A DNA stretch of 64,000 nt from Sinomicrobium sp. (GTDB lineage: Bacteria > Bacteroidota > Bacteroidia > Flavobacteriales > Flavobacteriaceae), in contig JAJUFH010000001.1 of assembly GCA_029266035.1 (NCBI GenBank), positions 1 to 64,000 on the forward strand, given 5' to 3'. Shown here in pieces: positions 1 through 8,670 of the stretch (position 1 is the stretch's first letter; every line of letters begins with the position of its first letter). The notes beneath the pieces were generated by a model. It was not told where the DNA came from. It did no database searches and saw only the letters and a program-made list of their open reading frames with translations. Made by a program: the position numbers and the translations under genes.

Positions 1-61
1 ACCTATGTCTTTTTGGTACGACAATCCGGCTAAAACACCTAAGGTATCCTCAAAAAAGAAA

Positions 62-96
62 AAACTCCGGTGATCCATATAAAATCACCAGAGTTT
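62..96. terminator. Bidirectional intrinsic terminator
   Basis: Two arms, 62-74 and 84-96, pair over 12 of 13 positions (one C/A mismatch) around a short A/T loop. On the minus strand the hairpin is followed by a long T-rich tract (the A-rich stretch 50-61 read in reverse), and on the plus strand by a T run at 105-111. It lies about 65 bp past the bshA stop and most likely ends the operon that runs from mlaD to bshA. Whatever plus-strand gene it might also serve lies outside the window. Confidence 0.8.
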
Positions 97-159
97 GTTG
101 TCTGTTTTTTTCGGAAATTAGCTTACTTCTGAAAGTGCCTCAAAATCCTCATCTCAATA

Positions 160-1293
160 TCATCGCGTCTTCACCTCAAACGCCTTGCGGTAAATTTCCT
201 CATACAGCGGGACAACTTCTGTGATATCGAATTTCATGGCTTCTGCTCGGGAGTTGGATTTAAACTGTTCTAATACTTCGTCGTCTAGCAATAGTTTTAG
301 GGCATTCTTTACCATATCCTCTACATCCCCTACTTCGCTTAGATAGCCGGATACTCCGTGGACATTTACCTCGGGTATCCCCCCAGCATTACTGGATATC
401 ACCGGAGCTCCGTGTGCCATAGCTTCGAGTGCTACCAGTCCGAAGCTCTCTGTTTCAGACGGTAGCAGAAAGAGATCGGAAAAACACAAGATGCGGTCTA
501 TTTCGTTGCTGTTGCCCAAAAAGATTACCTTATCGGCTATTCCTAAAGTTTCACACAAATTTTCTGCACCTTCTTTTTCTGGTCCCTCTCCAATCATCAA
601 AAGGCGAGAAGGCACCTTTTTCTGTACCTCGTAAAACACTTTTATCACATCCTCTATACGTTTTACTTTTCTAAAGTTACTGATATGGGTAATGATCTTC
701 TCGTCCTCCGGAGCCATCATGCTTCTGCGACAGTCGACAAATGTTTTCCTAATCTTGGCCACATCGATAAAATTGGGTACCACATAAACCTCTTTCTTCA
801 CATCAAAAAGACGGAGTGTATCTTCTTTCAAACTTTGAGAGACCGAGGTGACCACATCCGAATTATTAATACTAAAGGTCACCGCAGGTCGGTAAAAGGG
901 ATGACTTCCCACCAGCGTAATATCGGTACCGTGCAAGGTGGTTACCATAGGAATGGTTATTCCCTCCTCTGCCAGCATCTGCTTGGCCATATATCCGGCA
1001 TAGGCATGGGGTATGGCGTAGTGAACATGAAGTAATTCTATACCGTGTAGTTTTATCGTATCGACCAATTTGCTCGACAGGGCGAGCTCATAAGGCTGAT
1101 AGTGAAATAGTGGGTATTGAGGTACGTGAACCTCGTGAAAATGGATATTGCTACCTAACAAGGCTAGTCTGACAGGCTGGCGATAGGTTATAAAATGCAC
1201 TTCGTGCCCTCTCGCTGCCAGTGCGATTCCAAGTTCAGTGGCCATAACTCCACTACCGCCAAAGGTAGGATAACATACTATCGCTATTTTCAT
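160..1293 (-). CDS. bshA: N-acetyl-alpha-D-glucosaminyl L-malate synthase BshA
   Basis: A 377-residue GT4-family glycosyltransferase that joins N-acetylglucosamine from UDP-GlcNAc to L-malate, the first step of bacillithiol synthesis in the cytoplasm. The N-terminus MKIAIVCYPTFGGSG is the BshA signature, and the C-terminal half has the GT4 donor-site region ESFGLVALEAMAHGAPVI. I chose the ATG at 1293 over one 14 codons upstream (1335), because the upstream start would overlap the preceding gene and adds a non-conserved leader. It is the last gene of a closely spaced minus-strand series, 38 bp after the GH3 fusion gene. Known biology: many Bacteroidota make bacillithiol; bshB and bshC are not in this window. 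Confidence 0.93.
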   Translation of the reverse strand: MKIAIVCYPTFGGSGVMATELGIALAARGHEVHFITYRQPVRLALLGSNIHFHEVHVPQYPLFHYQPYELALSSKLVDTIKLHGIELLHVHYAIPHAYAGYMAKQMLAEEGITIPMVTTLHGTDITLVGSHPFYRPAVTFSINNSDVVTSVSQSLKEDTLRLFDVKKEVYVVPNFIDVAKIRKTFVDCRRSMMAPEDEKIITHISNFRKVKRIEDVIKVFYEVQKKVPSRLLMIGEGPEKEGAENLCETLGIADKVIFLGNSNEIDRILCFSDLFLLPSETESFGLVALEAMAHGAPVISSNAGGIPEVNVHGVSGYLSEVGDVEDMVKNALKLLLDDEVLEQFKSNSRAEAMKFDITEVVPLYEEIYRKAFEVKTR

Positions 1294-1331
1294 GTATCTG
1301 TATTTTTGAAAACGGATCACATCCGTTATTG

Positions 1332-4244
1332 TCATTTAATGGCGTCGTAGATTACCTGCAACACCTCAGTACGCGTTCCTTCGCTTATCAATTTTCGATT
1401 GTCTGCCGTAGGATAGGTGCGGTTTGACAAAAAGACATATATCAATTCATTCTCAGGATCTGCCCAGGCATAAGTACCCGTAAATCCGGAATGACAGAAA
1501 CTGCTTTTCGGCACCCGCTGGTAAAGATCATCTCCCAAACTTTCGGGGCGAGGCTTGTCAAAACCGAGTCCGCGGTGTATTCCCTTATCCAGGTAATACT
1601 CTGTATTGTACTTATCTAAGGTTCCTTCCTTAAAATATCTCACCCCTCCGTACTCTCCTTTTTGGAGATACATTTGCATCATTTTGGCCACATCCTGAGC
1701 GTTGGCAAACAGTCCGGCATGACCAGAAACCCCTCCGTTCATCGCAGCTGCCATATCGTGAACGTAGCCTTGGATAATACTTTTTCTGAAATAGTTGTCG
1801 TCTTCAGAGGGAACTATATCTTCTTTTGCCATTCCGTGATCTAACGGATTGAACATCATTCTGTCGGCACCGAGAGAAGCGTAAAACCATTTTTGATCTA
1901 ATGAGTCGAGGGAAGTCTCATTCGACTGTTCTATAAATCGCTGAAGGCTAATAAATCCGAGATCGCTGTAGCGATATTCTTTTTTCGGTAATAAATCGCT
2001 CTCTGCAATAGTGGCAAATATAGAATCTTTGTAATCTTCTCTCATATAAAGATCGGCTGTCACTTTTACATTAAAACGACCTTCGGGCTTACTTCTGTAA
2101 TATTTTTCCATGGGTTTACCGGTCTTTTCATCTATGGTATACCGATAAAAAGGCACCCAGGGTTTAAACCGGGCGTAATGAGAAAGTACTTCTCGTATGA
2201 TCAAAGGCTCCTTGTTTGTTCCTTTAAATTCAGGAAGAATACTTCCCATTGTGGCATCCAAATCCACTTTACCTTCATCGTCCATTCTCATAAGAGCCGG
2301 CAATGTAGCCAATATTTTTGTAAGCGATGCTAAGTCGTAGATATCCGTACTTTTCACAGTTCGAGTACCTGTATAACTGTGTCTTCCAAAATTCTTGTTG
2401 TAAATCACCTTCCCCTTTCGAGCTACTAATACCTGTGCCCCTGGTGTGGCCAAGCTTTTTACAGCCTCTTCTACGAGAGAATCTATTTTTTCGAGCTGAT
2501 GAGAGTCCATCCCCACACTCTCTGGAATACCGTATTGCAGCCGGTGTAGTGAAGGGGTCTGTAGTCCTGTATTGACCGGCAGTTGCTTGTGGGCGGTGAC
2601 CGGCAACTTTCCTTTGCTACCGATACCACCGAAAATCACTTCCGCTGCTTTTCGCTGTGCTACGGCACTGTTCTGATAGGCGACTACTATGCTTTCTATA
2701 CCGTTTAACGTATTCAGTTTCAAAAGACTATAAGGCTTCACAAAGGAAACGAGTATCACCTTTTTCGATTTGGCGATTTCATTTAGCCAACTCAATTCTT
2801 TAGTTGTAAAGTCATGCCCTTTCCAAGGGGTCTCATCAGAGCGGTGATGTCCAATTACCACAGTGTTATAGGCTTGTAGTTTTTTGAGCAGTGCTTCTAT
2901 GGTCTGCGCTTTTACCTCATCTACCTTGGCGTAGTAATTGAGTGATTTCAAAAAAGCATCTCCCTTATCGTCACCAAAATGCACATAGGCAATCTCTTTC
3001 TTATCCAATGAACGCATAGGTATCAGACTATCTGCATTTTTGGCTACTGTAATGGCATTTTCGTAGAGTTCTTCTTCCAGTAAACGATCTTTCAGCGTAT
3101 TCAAATCGCGGTAAAGATTGGTGGTGTCTATGGGTTGATATCGCTGTAATCCGGCTTTAAACTTGGCTTTGAGAATCTTTTTCACTGAGTATTCCAATCG
3201 TTCATCGGTTATCTCTTTCTTCTCATAGGCTTCGATGAGTTTGGCTGTCGCTTTAGGCACATCGAGCGACATGACCAACATATCGTTTCCAGCCTTAAAA
3301 GCGGCGAGGTCCACTTCTCCAGGAGAGGTGAATTCTGAAACCCCTTTCATATTCAAGGCATCGGTAAAGATAAGTCCTTTAAAGCCGAGTTCTTCTTTAA
3401 GGAGTTTGGTGATGATATTGTGCGACAGTGAAGAAGGAAAGCCCGATTTGGATTCTAAAGCGGGCACACTGAGATGCGCCACCATAATGCTTTCCAGGTT
3501 TTCAGAAATCAGTCTGTTGTAAGGAAAGAGTTCGACATTTTCGATACGATTGCGATCAAAATTAATTACGGGTAATGTTTTGTGCGAATCGGTATGTGTA
3601 TCTCCATGACCGGGAAAATGCTTACCACAGGCCAGAACTCCTGCATTTCGCATACCTCTGGCAAAAGCAGCCCCCTTATCAGCCACATTGTATTTATCTT
3701 CTCCAAAAGAACGGTTTCCGATAATGGGATTTTCAGGATTGGTATTGATATCGATATCCGGGGCAAAATTGATGTGTACCCCCAACCTTCTGGCGTGTCT
3801 CCCTACCTGATAACCTACCCGCTCTATCAATCGGTTATTGCTTATAGCCCCGAGGGTCATATTCCACGGATAGGCAAAAGTAGAGTCCAATCGCATGGCC
3901 AAGCCCCATTCTGCATCCATACCCACCATAAGTGGCACTTTGGAAACCGACTGTAATTTGTTGGTTAGGACAGCCTGTTCTTTGGGGTGACCCTTAAAGA
4001 AAATGACCCCACCCACGTGATAATCTCTCACCAGCTGTTCTGCTTTTGCTATGTGCTCTTCTCCCTGTTCCGGAAAGACGTCGATCATAAAAAGCTGACC
4101 TATCTTTTCCTCGAGAGTCATTTTCCCGTAAATACTATCTACCCATTTCTGTTGTAGGTATTCATTTCCTACGGTGAGGGGATCGGAATCCTGACTGAGA
4201 CACCAAAGGGGAAATAACACCAGCAACACCAAAATTCTCTTCAT
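1332..4244 (-). CDS. NagZ-like GH3 beta-N-acetylhexosaminidase fused to a serine hydrolase
   Basis: A 970-residue exported protein (signal peptide about 1-17). Residues about 30-370 are a GH3 catalytic domain of NagZ type: KHFPGHGDT at 208-216 followed by DSH at 219-221 supplies the histidine-aspartate acid/base loop, and D295 in FTDALNMKG is the expected nucleophile. Residues about 380-560 resemble the GH3 C-terminal alpha/beta domain. Residues about 575-970 are a class C beta-lactamase/PBP-like domain with SLTK (640-643), YSD (759-761) and HSG (918-920). The likely role is periplasmic hydrolysis of peptidoglycan GlcNAc linkages plus peptide or ester cleavage; the second substrate is unknown. 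This fusion is a recognised Bacteroidota architecture. Upstream neighbour 42 bp away, bshA 38 bp downstream. Confidence 0.9.
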   Translation of the reverse strand: MKRILVLLVLFPLWCLSQDSDPLTVGNEYLQQKWVDSIYGKMTLEEKIGQLFMIDVFPEQGEEHIAKAEQLVRDYHVGGVIFFKGHPKEQAVLTNKLQSVSKVPLMVGMDAEWGLAMRLDSTFAYPWNMTLGAISNNRLIERVGYQVGRHARRLGVHINFAPDIDINTNPENPIIGNRSFGEDKYNVADKGAAFARGMRNAGVLACGKHFPGHGDTHTDSHKTLPVINFDRNRIENVELFPYNRLISENLESIMVAHLSVPALESKSGFPSSLSHNIITKLLKEELGFKGLIFTDALNMKGVSEFTSPGEVDLAAFKAGNDMLVMSLDVPKATAKLIEAYEKKEITDERLEYSVKKILKAKFKAGLQRYQPIDTTNLYRDLNTLKDRLLEEELYENAITVAKNADSLIPMRSLDKKEIAYVHFGDDKGDAFLKSLNYYAKVDEVKAQTIEALLKKLQAYNTVVIGHHRSDETPWKGHDFTTKELSWLNEIAKSKKVILVSFVKPYSLLKLNTLNGIESIVVAYQNSAVAQRKAAEVIFGGIGSKGKLPVTAHKQLPVNTGLQTPSLHRLQYGIPESVGMDSHQLEKIDSLVEEAVKSLATPGAQVLVARKGKVIYNKNFGRHSYTGTRTVKSTDIYDLASLTKILATLPALMRMDDEGKVDLDATMGSILPEFKGTNKEPLIIREVLSHYARFKPWVPFYRYTIDEKTGKPMEKYYRSKPEGRFNVKVTADLYMREDYKDSIFATIAESDLLPKKEYRYSDLGFISLQRFIEQSNETSLDSLDQKWFYASLGADRMMFNPLDHGMAKEDIVPSEDDNYFRKSIIQGYVHDMAAAMNGGVSGHAGLFANAQDVAKMMQMYLQKGEYGGVRYFKEGTLDKYNTEYYLDKGIHRGLGFDKPRPESLGDDLYQRVPKSSFCHSGFTGTYAWADPENELIYVFLSNRTYPTADNRKLISEGTRTEVLQVIYDAIK

Positions 4245-4286
4245 AAGCTAGCTTATCTTTTTTAGAACAACGGGAATAAGACACAG

Positions 4287-4772
4287 TTATTTCACGAATC
4301 GTGAATGCCAGCTCTCTTCGGCTGGTACTTCCCAGTGTTCTTCGTATTCCTGCTTGGTGGCCACAAGGTTGTTAAAGACGATAGTTTTTCCTGAAACAGC
4401 CCGATCTTTCCCCATTTTCTTAAATTCGAGAAGAGGTTTATAGGCTACGTATTCTCCTTGTTTGTACGACACATTCATCTTGTCGAGCAGGTCTACTCCG
4501 AAATCCTTTTCCAGTTGTTGTATAAAGTGAACTGAAGCATCTATAGAACAGCCCGAAGCGGCATTTACATCTTGATCTAGCCCTATGATAATAAACCGAT
4601 TATAGCGTATTTCATAGCCTGCCTGCAAGGTGGATCCGTGTACAGTCCACTCTGTTAAAAAGGCTTCTATTCTGGCTTCTATCTCTTTCAATTCACTCTC
4701 GGTAAAACTTCTGTTAGCTTGGTATACCCATACCCGAGAGGATTCCGGAAGTTCACTAAACGGTATATACAT
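4287..4772 (-). CDS. Small conserved protein, usually labelled 'ABC transporter ATPase' without the motifs
   Basis: A 161-residue soluble protein beginning MYIPFSELPESSRVWVYQAN. Homologues in Flavobacteriia are commonly labelled ABC transporter ATPase, but I see no Walker A (GxxxxGKS/T), no LSGGQ and no Walker B motif, so that label has no support in the sequence. There is no signal peptide and no membrane segment. It sits 18 bp after the CCG-domain Fe-S protein and 42 bp before the GH3 fusion gene, so it is probably co-transcribed with the Fe-S module. A binding or accessory role is possible; function unknown. Confidence 0.8.
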   Translation of the reverse strand: MYIPFSELPESSRVWVYQANRSFTESELKEIEARIEAFLTEWTVHGSTLQAGYEIRYNRFIIIGLDQDVNAASGCSIDASVHFIQQLEKDFGVDLLDKMNVSYKQGEYVAYKPLLEFKKMGKDRAVSGKTIVFNNLVATKQEYEEHWEVPAEESWHSRFVK

Positions 4773-4790
4773 TGTAATTTTTTTTACGAT

Positions 4791-5579
4791 TTAAATATCT
4801 TCTGCATTGGCGATGAGCTCTGCTACATCCATCACTGCTACATCTCCTTCCCTCTCCTTGCCCTTCACCCCGTCGGTCATCATAGTATTGCAAAAAGGAC
4901 ATCCGGCAGCAATAATATCTGGTTTTGTTTCAAGTGCTTGCTCTGTGCGCTCTATATTGACGTCTTTATTTCCCTTTTCCGGTTCTTTAAACATCTGCGC
5001 TCCTCCGGCTCCGCAGCACAGTCCGGCTTTTTTGCACTTGCGCATCTCTACCAACTCTACATCTAATTTGCGTATCAAATCGCGCGGAGCCTCATAAACC
5101 CCATTGGCCCTGCCGAGATAGCAGGGGTCGTGATAGGTAATTCGCTTTCCCTTAAACTTCCCTCCTTCTATACTCAGCTTTCCTTCGTCCAGCAAGGATT
5201 TCAAGAACTGAGTGTGGTGCATAACCACATAATTTCCTCCGAGTGAGGGATATTCGTTTTTAAGGGTGTTGAAACAGTGCGGACAAGCGGTGACGATTTT
5301 TTTTACCTCATAAGCGTTGAGCACCTCTATATTGGTCATGGCCTGCATTTGGAAGAGAAATTCATTCCCTGCCCTTTTGGCCGGATCTCCAGTACAACTC
5401 TCCTCGGTTCCGAGTACGGCAAATTCCACTCCGGCTTTGTGCAACAATTTGACAAAAGCTTTGGTAATCTTTTTGGCTCGGTCGTCAAAACTTCCGGCAC
5501 AGCCTACCCAAAACAACACCTCTGGTTGCTTGCCTTCTGCCATCATTTCGGCCATGGTAGGCACTCTCAAGTCGCTCAT
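4791..5579 (-). CDS. (Fe-S)-binding protein with two CCG domains (HdrB/GlcF-like)
   Basis: A 262-residue cytoplasmic protein with two cysteine-rich CCG domains. The first has C27 in WVGCAGS, a cysteine in SCTGDP and the pair CPHC; the second has CYLGR, the double cysteine CCGAGG and CPFC. In heterodisulfide reductase subunit B and related glycolate or lactate oxidase subunits, such domains bind an Fe-S cluster and act on disulfide or quinone partners. Its natural partner here is the membrane 4Fe-4S protein at 6136-7440. Together they look like an HdrB/HdrC or DsrK/M-type pair passing electrons between the membrane and an unknown partner. The substrate is not evident. Confidence 0.88.
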   Translation of the reverse strand: MSDLRVPTMAEMMAEGKQPEVLFWVGCAGSFDDRAKKITKAFVKLLHKAGVEFAVLGTEESCTGDPAKRAGNEFLFQMQAMTNIEVLNAYEVKKIVTACPHCFNTLKNEYPSLGGNYVVMHHTQFLKSLLDEGKLSIEGGKFKGKRITYHDPCYLGRANGVYEAPRDLIRKLDVELVEMRKCKKAGLCCGAGGAQMFKEPEKGNKDVNIERTEQALETKPDIIAAGCPFCNTMMTDGVKGKEREGDVAVMDVAELIANAEDI

Positions 5580-5648
5580 AATAATCTTAAATTTAAACAG
5601 TTTCAGATAATATTGCGATACACCAGACGAGCCGTTAACCCGGATGGA

Positions 5649-6095
5649 CTATTCGTGATTTCCGTCGTCAAATACCTCTATGGTCATCTCCTTTTCGACG
5701 AGATTGGTAAACTTACCGTTGTATCGGGTAGCTCTTACGAGGTGATTGTCTATCCAGTGGTAATTTCCCCCCCGAGGTTTTCCCATCAACAGACCGTGGT
5801 ATTTGAATCCGTGCTCTGCCAGCCAGGCTTCGGTCACCTCTCTGTGCTCTTCAGTGCGGGACGTAAAGAAGGTGATTATATGTCCTTCTTCAAACCAGCC
5901 GTTCAGCGTTTCTAAAGCATCTGGAAAGGGCTTACAAGTTGCCATGCGCTCCGGCTCTTCATTTGGGACATCTTCGGTTACGGTACCGTCGATATCTATC
6001 AAATAATTCTTGACACCCTCCGGCAACACAGGGCTTACATGTTCTCCGCCTTCTACCTTGTCGTGTAACAGCTTTTCGACTTCTTCCTTTTTCAT
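5649..6095 (-). CDS. HAD-superfamily phosphatase
   Basis: A 148-residue soluble protein. HAD motif I is LIDIDGTV near residue 33 (nucleophile Asp plus general-base Asp); motif II is the threonine/serine in FFTSRTEEH; a late acidic motif is WIDNH. The SRTEEHREVTEAWL stretch resembles polynucleotide-kinase 3'-phosphatase and LNS2-like HAD domains with little or no cap. It sits between the two Fe-S genes of the Hdr-like module (69 bp and 40 bp gaps), an unusual position for a phosphatase. Substrate unknown. Confidence 0.85.
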   Translation of the reverse strand: MKKEEVEKLLHDKVEGGEHVSPVLPEGVKNYLIDIDGTVTEDVPNEEPERMATCKPFPDALETLNGWFEEGHIITFFTSRTEEHREVTEAWLAEHGFKYHGLLMGKPRGGNYHWIDNHLVRATRYNGKFTNLVEKEMTIEVFDDGNHE

Positions 6096-6101
6096 TTAGT
6101 T

Positions 6102-6136
6102 TTGTTGTTTGTGGTTTGTGGTTTATAGTTTGTGGT
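6102..6136. repeat. Heptanucleotide repeat array, ACCACAA type
   Basis: Five consecutive 7-nt units read on the minus strand as ACCACAA, ACTATAA, ACCACAA, ACCACAA, ACAACAA. The array touches the stop codon of the Fe-S membrane protein gene and fills the gap to the HAD gene. The same heptamer pattern occurs at 8565-8592 and 63961-63988. Confidence 0.75.
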
Positions 6137-7440
6137 TATTCATTTTTCCAGTTGAGTCTGTCCATTTGGTTGTAGGGCCAGGGTGCACCGTTATTCTCTA
6201 TGTTTGTCATCATATTATTCAGTTCAGTAGGTGCTGCCGACTGTTCCATTACCAAGTACCGCCTCATATCCAGTATGATAGACAGCGGATTAATACTCAC
6301 GGGGCAGGCCTCTACACAGGCGTTACACGAGGTACATGCCCAAAGCTCTTCCCGGCTGATATAATCGCCTAATAACGATTTATTATCGGCTACAAAAGTA
6401 CCATTATTATCGATATTCCTACCCACTTCTTCCAATCTGTCTCGGGTATCCATCATAATTTTTCTCGGCGACAATTTTTTCCCGGTCTGATTGGCAGGAC
6501 ACTCGCTGGTACAGCGTCCGCATTCTGTACAGGTATAGGCACTCAACAGTTGCACCCAATTGAGATCGGACACATCTGAGGCTCCAAATTTTTCGGGCAT
6601 TTCCGCCTGTTCATCTCCCGATGGAGCTGCAAAGGGATCTGCATTGGGGTCGAGCATAAGCTTTACCTCCTTGGTAACCGCTTCTAAGTTGTCCATCTGC
6701 CCTTTTGGACCAAGGCTGGCAAAATAGGTATTCGGGAATGCTAGGATGATGTGCAGGTGCTTGGAGTAGTACAGATAATTCAAAAAGACCAGTACGCCCA
6801 AAATGTGCATCCACCAGGCTGTACGTTCAATAAGGTGCAGTGTCGTTTCCGGCAGTCCACTGAACCAAGGGGCCATAATGCCACTGATTATATTGCCGCT
6901 CCCCATTTGCTGAAATGACACATCTGTGGCATTCATCACCAAAAACAACACCATCAATACCATTTCGAAATACAGTATCAGATTCCCGTCGTTCTTTGGC
7001 CATCCCTTCATCTCCGGTTTCCAGAAGCGCTGCAGGCGAATGATGTTTCTCCGTATCCAAAATACGATAACCGATATTAGTACCAGCAATGCAAGGACCT
7101 CAAAAGCCCCAATCAGCACAGTGTAAAAACTTCCGAGAGAAGAAAATATGCGGTGAGTGCCCAAAAGTCCGTCTATGACAATTTCGAGCATTTCAATATT
7201 GATAATAACAAAGCCGAGGTAAACCAGTATATGCAACATTCCCGCCACTGGGCGCACTACCATTTTTTGCTGTCCCAAGGCAATGCGAATCATATTGCCC
7301 CATCGCTTTTTTTTATTATCGGATCTATCTATGGGCTTTCCTATCCGGATATTGCGAATAAGTTTTCGGAGATTGTGCACAAAGAATCCTATGCCCAGCA
7401 CAAGTGCAATCGCAAAAACTATATTAGGTATAAGAGCCAT
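6136..7440 (-). CDS. Membrane 4Fe-4S protein (HdrC/HdrE-like)
   Basis: A 434-residue protein. The N-terminal half has several hydrophobic helices (about 5-25, 65-90, 105-130, 155-175 and 205-230) like a NarI/HdrE-type membrane anchor. The C-terminal half carries two 4Fe-4S cluster motifs, CTECGRCTSECP and CTSCNACVEACP, about 75 residues apart. This matches the fusion of a membrane subunit with HdrC seen in many Bacteroidota, with the HdrB-like partner encoded 560 bp downstream. The likely role is electron transfer at the cytoplasmic membrane, perhaps with menaquinone. Upstream it follows the MCE gene by 54 bp. Confidence 0.9.
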   Translation of the reverse strand: MALIPNIVFAIALVLGIGFFVHNLRKLIRNIRIGKPIDRSDNKKKRWGNMIRIALGQQKMVVRPVAGMLHILVYLGFVIINIEMLEIVIDGLLGTHRIFSSLGSFYTVLIGAFEVLALLVLISVIVFWIRRNIIRLQRFWKPEMKGWPKNDGNLILYFEMVLMVLFLVMNATDVSFQQMGSGNIISGIMAPWFSGLPETTLHLIERTAWWMHILGVLVFLNYLYYSKHLHIILAFPNTYFASLGPKGQMDNLEAVTKEVKLMLDPNADPFAAPSGDEQAEMPEKFGASDVSDLNWVQLLSAYTCTECGRCTSECPANQTGKKLSPRKIMMDTRDRLEEVGRNIDNNGTFVADNKSLLGDYISREELWACTSCNACVEACPVSINPLSIILDMRRYLVMEQSAAPTELNNMMTNIENNGAPWPYNQMDRLNWKNE

Positions 7441-7494
7441 AACACTTGGTTTAATGATACTTTTTTACAACTATCAACACGTCACGCCTTATGG

Positions 7495-8454
7495 CTATTG
7501 TTGAACCTCTCCCTGATCTTTAGGCGGATCGTATGGTTTCGGACGCTTTCCAAACAGTGAAAAATGCACGTATCTCTTGGGGTTGAGTTTCATATCTTCA
7601 AGCAATTGTTCCAACTGAAGAGAAGCTCCTGCAAGATTGTCGTATAGCGCCTCGTCTTTGAGCAATTTCCCAACCGATCCTTCTCCCTGATCTATTTTTT
7701 CCATCACCCCTTTAAAACTACTTACTGTTTGTTGAAGCTCTTCCATAGTCTTCGCTAAATCGGCCTCAGCCAAGGTGCCACTCACCTCTTTCAGATTGCC
7801 TGTAAGTCCCTCTATATTGTCTATAGAGCTGTCTAACTTTTGCCTGTTGTCTTTTAACATGGTGTTGAGCGTGGCAGAACTGCTTTTAAAATTGTCGGTA
7901 ATCTCTTTTAAGTTGCCCATACTCGCCCTCAGGTTTTGTTGCGTATCCTTGTCGAGTACGGCATTTACCCCTGCCAATAGAGAATCGGCACTTTCCAGCA
8001 TACTTCCCAACTGTGCCTGTAAGGGGGTGAGCTTTTGGGTGACCAGCTCGGTGATACCGGGACGAACGGACGAGGGTAAGGTATCTCCCGATATCGATAT
8101 CGGACTGCCGTCGAAAACCGGGACAATCTGCAATCCTTTACCTCCTATAATTCCTGTATCGTAAAGCACAGCTTCACTGTTTTGTGTAAACTCAAAATCA
8201 CTTTCTACTGAAAAGGTAACAATCAGTTTCCCCTTCTCGTTGAGGAACTGTATATTCAATACCTTTCCCACAGGAAAACCATTGATACTTACAGAGGTAC
8301 CTGCCGTAAGTCCGCCTACATTGTTGTACACCGCATAATAGGTGCGATATGAGTGAAACAGAGGACTGGCCTTTAAAAAACTGAATCCCACTATAAATAG
8401 GACGATGCCCCCCAATACTATAATAGCCGTTTTAACTTCTTTTGATAACTTCAA
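7495..8454 (-). CDS. MlaD/MCE-family lipid-transport protein
   Basis: A 319-residue protein with one N-terminal membrane helix (about 9-28) and an MCE domain (about 38-115) containing VGGLTAGTSVSINGFPVGKV and the GIIGGKGLQIVP segment. Residues about 150-290 form a long helical region with heptad character, as in MCE proteins that build periplasm-spanning structures. MCE proteins bind phospholipid and work with an MlaE/MlaF-type transporter; those subunits are not in the window. It is the first gene of the probable operon down to bshA. Its leader contains a heptamer repeat array. Confidence 0.9.
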   Translation of the reverse strand: MKLSKEVKTAIIVLGGIVLFIVGFSFLKASPLFHSYRTYYAVYNNVGGLTAGTSVSINGFPVGKVLNIQFLNEKGKLIVTFSVESDFEFTQNSEAVLYDTGIIGGKGLQIVPVFDGSPISISGDTLPSSVRPGITELVTQKLTPLQAQLGSMLESADSLLAGVNAVLDKDTQQNLRASMGNLKEITDNFKSSSATLNTMLKDNRQKLDSSIDNIEGLTGNLKEVSGTLAEADLAKTMEELQQTVSSFKGVMEKIDQGEGSVGKLLKDEALYDNLAGASLQLEQLLEDMKLNPKRYVHFSLFGKRPKPYDPPKDQGEVQQ

Positions 8455-8564
8455 GTGTTCTCGCTTTTGATATAAAGAACAAATTTAGGAATAATTTTGG
8501 TTATTGGCCCAGCCCTGACCGCATAATGACAAACTCATAAACTCCGTAACAAATTACAAACATA

Positions 8565-8592
8565 GTTACCAACTAAGAACTACAAACTACCA
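8565..8592. repeat. Heptanucleotide repeat array, ACTACAA type
   Basis: Plus-strand units GTTACCA, ACTAAGA, ACTACAA and ACTACCA lie in the 216-bp gap between mlaD and the M16 gene, with looser related sequence back to about 8545. The unit is the same as in the arrays at 6102 and 63961. Confidence 0.65.
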
Positions 8593-8598
8593 AACCAA

Positions 8599-8633
8599 AA
8601 AAGACCGCCTTAAAATCAATAAAGCGGTCTTTT
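8599..8633 (-). terminator. Intrinsic terminator of the M16 peptidase gene
   Basis: A perfect 10-bp stem (8599-8608 with 8624-8633, core GACCGC/GCGGTC) with a 15-nt loop. It lies 38 bp past the M16 stop on the minus strand and is followed there by T-rich sequence. Confidence 0.8.
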
Positions 8634-8670
8634 CGAAATAGGTTAAATTTCAGTAAACAGTATGCCTGTA

